Shown here piece after piece: positions 61,558 through 64,000 of a stretch of DNA of 64,000 bases. Source of the DNA: Phycisphaerae bacterium. Its GTDB lineage: Bacteria > Planctomycetota > Phycisphaerae > SM23-33. Each line of letters starts with the position of its first letter. Within the stretch, counting starts at the first letter, position 1. Location of the stretch: positions 51,783 to 115,782 of the forward strand of contig JASLNT010000011.1 of assembly GCA_030745875.1 (NCBI GenBank). Reading direction: 5' to 3'. Both the position numbers and the translations under genes were made by a program. Under the pieces are notes generated by a model. The model worked only from the letters and a program-made list of their open reading frames with translations, did not search any database and was not told where the DNA came from.

Positions 61558-62967
61558 CTAGAAATTAAAGTACAGGAACTCGCTGAAGCCCGTGAAGTTA
61601 AGGACGGATATTACAAACATAACCACAGCCGCCGCCAACAGCAGCAAGGTCGGTCGACATTTGCGGGTTATCTCCATGGAGTTGCTGGCAAACAGAGCTA
61701 TGCCCACCAGTATCCCAAGATTCGCCCAATCGCCGCTTCCTACGTGGTATACGCGATCTTCTCCGAAGCCCAACCCGTTGAAACCGCACATGCCCTCCAG
61801 GACCATACGTGCCGAACCGAGAGTAGTAGCACGGAAGAACACCCATGCTATGGCAACGAACACAAACGTAAAGAACCAGCCCGCAGCGCCCGGCAGGCGG
61901 ATCGACATATTCTTCCACAGTTTGTGAATACAGGTGCCCAGACCGTGCAACGCGCCCCATATCACGAATGTCCATCCCGCCCCATGCCATATCCCTCCAA
62001 GCAGAAACGTGATGAAGAGGTTCCGATATATCCGGGGTTTGCTGCAGCGCGAACCGCCCAGCGGGATGTAAACGTAGTCCCGCAACCAGCGGCTTAGCGT
62101 CATGTGCCAGCGCTGCCAGAACTCCTGGATGCTCCGCGCCTTGTACGGTGAATTGAAGTTCAGCGGAAGGTTTATGTTGAACATCAGCGCCGAACCCATC
62201 GCCATGTCGGTGTATCCGCTGAAGTCGAAATATATCTGGAGCGTAAAGGACAGCACGCTGCACCACGACTCTGCGAAACTGAGCTGGGAGCCCATCGAGT
62301 CGAAACCGGCCGCCACATTCGGAGCCAGGGAATCGGCGATAATGACCTTCTTGAACAGACCGATCACAATTATCACGATTCCGCGGAAAACGTTGTCCCA
62401 GTGCAGTATCCGAGCTCGCTTTCGCGAAAACTGGGGCATCATCTCACCGTGGTGAACGATTGGCCCGGCGATCAGTTGCGGGAAGAAGCAGACGAACAGG
62501 CAGTAACTCAGGAAGTCGTATTCCCTGGTCAGGCCCTTGCTGCTGTCGACCAGGTAGGCGATCTGCTGGAACGTAAAAAAGCTAATCGCCAGGGGCAGTA
62601 TCAACTTCAACGCCGGATATTCCGTACCCAGCATTTGATTGACGTTCGCGATGAAGAAGTCGGCGTACTTGTAATATCCCAGCAAACCGAGATTGACAAT
62701 GATGCCGAAAATGAGCGTGATCTTCACTTGGCGAGCCTTGGCTTGTTTCAGGCTCGAACTCATTATCGTACCGAGCGAGAAGTTGAATATCGCCGAGAAA
62801 AGTATCAGCGCCGCATACTTCGGAGCCCAATATGAATAGAAGAATATCGACGCGCCGACCAGCAGCCCCCTAGCCGCGACAGACATCCTGAGCTTGTGAA
62901 GTTTGAAGTATCCGAGCACCACCAGCGGCAGAAAAAAAACAAGGTATGTGTACGAGTTAAAGTACAT
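61558..62967 (-). CDS. MBOAT-family O-acyltransferase (AlgI-like)
   Basis: 469 aa with about 11 membrane helices. MBOAT signatures: NFNSPYKARSIQEFWQRWHMTLSRWLRDYVYIPLGG split around the conserved RWH, then FLLGGIWHGAGWTFVIWG with the catalytic His. It moves acetyl groups across the inner membrane for polysaccharide acetylation with the downstream SGNH partner. No polysaccharide synthase is in the window, so the acceptor is unknown. Confidence 0.93.
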   Translation of the reverse strand: MYFNSYTYLVFFLPLVVLGYFKLHKLRMSVAARGLLVGASIFFYSYWAPKYAALILFSAIFNFSLGTIMSSSLKQAKARQVKITLIFGIIVNLGLLGYYKYADFFIANVNQMLGTEYPALKLILPLAISFFTFQQIAYLVDSSKGLTREYDFLSYCLFVCFFPQLIAGPIVHHGEMMPQFSRKRARILHWDNVFRGIVIIVIGLFKKVIIADSLAPNVAAGFDSMGSQLSFAESWCSVLSFTLQIYFDFSGYTDMAMGSALMFNINLPLNFNSPYKARSIQEFWQRWHMTLSRWLRDYVYIPLGGSRCSKPRIYRNLFITFLLGGIWHGAGWTFVIWGALHGLGTCIHKLWKNMSIRLPGAAGWFFTFVFVAIAWVFFRATTLGSARMVLEGMCGFNGLGFGEDRVYHVGSGDWANLGILVGIALFASNSMEITRKCRPTLLLLAAAVVMFVISVLNFTGFSEFLYFNF

Positions 62968-63175
62968 TTATCCTCGACGCCGCTGATAGTCAACCATTGG
63001 AGTAGATACGAAAAGCGGACCGACGCAAGCCGGTTCCGCAACACCGAAACCGCAGTAAAACCGCGGTGAAACTGGGGTTCCTGTCATCGCCGGTAATGGT
63101 ATAGACGAATATCAGCCCCGTCAAGGCGAAAGCTCCCCGTGATGTTGTCACGCCGTTTGCCCGCTGATGCGCCAG

Positions 63176-64000
63176 TCAGACCATTGACGATTCGGCCAGC
63201 ACGTCGACCAGCAGACTGTCGGTGTCGAGCGAAGCGTCTGTGCCTTCGCCCGAATCTTCGCCCAGCAAGACGTCGGTCAGCTCAAGCTCAACGCTTTGCT
63301 CTGGAGCGGGTGAAGCTGTCGGAGTCGACAGGTCTACCTCGCCAACCGCTACCGACAGCGGGACCGGCGCGGCGGCCTCGGATGTCGTAGAGGATTCGGC
63401 CAGAAGGTCGGCTTCGGGAGCCAATGCGGGCGCCGGAGCGGCTGCCGCAGGCGGAGCGGGAGCCGGGACGGTCGGTGATTGGACTTCGTCGCCGAAGCGG
63501 CTTCGCATTAGCGCAAAGTCGCGCAAGCCCACGCGGCCATCGCCGTCGAAGTCGGACGCAAGCGTTCCAACCCCGCCGCGCTGGCCGAACTGGCTCTTGA
63601 ATGCATCGTACTCGGCCTGGCCGATCACGCCGTCGCCGTTGATCTCGCCAACTGCGTTGCCATAGTAGAACACGTCGGCGGCGCCGAGTCCGGTTTTACC
63701 GGTGGCGCGCACAGTTACTTCGACCCACTGGTTGGCGATCGCGCCGTCAGGCCAGATCAACTTCACGCGATCAGACCCGCCGAAGCCTTCGCCCGGATGC
63801 ACGCTGACGGTCGGCGCGGGACCGGCGGACCATGTGTCGGGATCGTCGGAAGCGTTAACCTTGATGATGAAATCGCCAGCTTTGGGAGTTCCGGTCATCC
63901 CGGCGATATCAACCATAATCCCGTTGATCCCGCGCGAGTAACTCGTGTAATTGGCCGCAGTAACCGAACCGCCGGGCAGCAGCGGTGTTTTGTCGGGGGC
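63176..64000 (-). CDS. Dockerin-like secreted protein (5' partial)
   Basis: The frame is open to the window edge, so the N-terminus is outside; the ATG at 63916 is internal. The visible part has a beta-type domain (DFIIKVNASDDPDTWSAGP, WVEVTVRATGKTG), two EF-hand-type repeats (EINGDGVIGQAEYDAFKSQFG and DFDGDGRVGLRDFALMRSRFG) as in dockerin type I, a Pro/Ala linker and an acidic C-terminus with repeated LLAESS / VLAESS. It is likely an exported, calcium-binding protein. Cohesin partners are not seen here. Confidence 0.8.
   Translation of the reverse strand, partial: APDKTPLLPGGSVTAANYTSYSRGINGIMVDIAGMTGTPKAGDFIIKVNASDDPDTWSAGPAPTVSVHPGEGFGGSDRVKLIWPDGAIANQWVEVTVRATGKTGLGAADVFYYGNAVGEINGDGVIGQAEYDAFKSQFGQRGGVGTLASDFDGDGRVGLRDFALMRSRFGDEVQSPTVPAPAPPAAAAPAPALAPEADLLAESSTTSEAAAPVPLSVAVGEVDLSTPTASPAPEQSVELELTDVLLGEDSGEGTDASLDTDSLLVDVLAESSMV

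Noticed and set aside
1..64000. CRISPR arrays, transposases, IS elements, rRNA genes
   Set aside because: No regularly spaced repeats, DDE/HUH transposase motifs or rRNA sequence were seen; only the serine-recombinase element was supported.

Overview
The window looks like a chromosomal piece of a GC-rich planctomycete, most likely of the Phycisphaerae type. The reasons are three PEP-CTERM proteins, dockerin-like EF-hand pairs, an H-X9-DG prepilin, very large secreted HEAT, PQQ and FG-GAP proteins, two sialate-O-acetylesterase-type proteins, and a TolB-like propeller protein with two CxxCH motifs. The taxonomic call is inference from protein families only.

Layout. 1-6586 (+): three tandem paralogues, two HEAT + LamG proteins and one HEAT-only copy; the first is cut by the window edge. 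6647-6733: tRNA-Ser(UGA), then an aldo/keto reductase. 7767-11290 (-): a cobalamin riboswitch with an intrinsic terminator, followed by two PEP-CTERM surface proteins, an H-X9-DG prepilin and a small lipoprotein. 11372-20253 (-): a tightly packed run of S41 protease, tsaD, larB, nnrD, btuF/btuC/btuD-type ABC importer, ribF and nrnA, with several 1-4 nt overlaps. 20338-25643: tRNA-Phe(GAA), a PpiD/SurA-like protein, nfo, rsgA and pterin dehydratase. 25733-47439: secreted and envelope proteins (FG-GAP/ASPIC, beta-propellers, di-heme CxxCH protein, SGNH hydrolases, PEP-CTERM, a DUF4440-like lipoprotein, a PDZ/HEAT giant, two sialate-esterase relatives, one without the catalytic serine, and a PQQ/CBM9/malectin-like giant). 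47663-50970 (+): a HOT-type iron alcohol dehydrogenase and an APC permease fused to a PTS EIIA-like domain. 50967-55545 (-): rpoN, then recR, ybaB, dnaX and SRP RNA in the common bacterial order. The dnaX reading frame is interrupted at an A10 tract.

55667-60362 looks like a small integrated element. It is bounded by a 12-bp direct repeat and encodes a large serine recombinase, an unknown charged helical protein, a 61-aa protein and a SIR2-like protein that lacks the usual N-terminal NAD-binding glycine motif. It is a candidate defence or conflict cargo. 60482-62967 (-) is an MBOAT/SGNH polysaccharide O-acetylation pair, and the window ends in a dockerin-like secreted protein that runs off the edge.

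The two best leads are (1) the B12 riboswitch placed in front of exported PEP-CTERM proteins rather than in front of the nearby BtuFCD-type importer, suggesting a surface B12-capture operon, and (2) the serine-recombinase element with its SIR2-like cargo.
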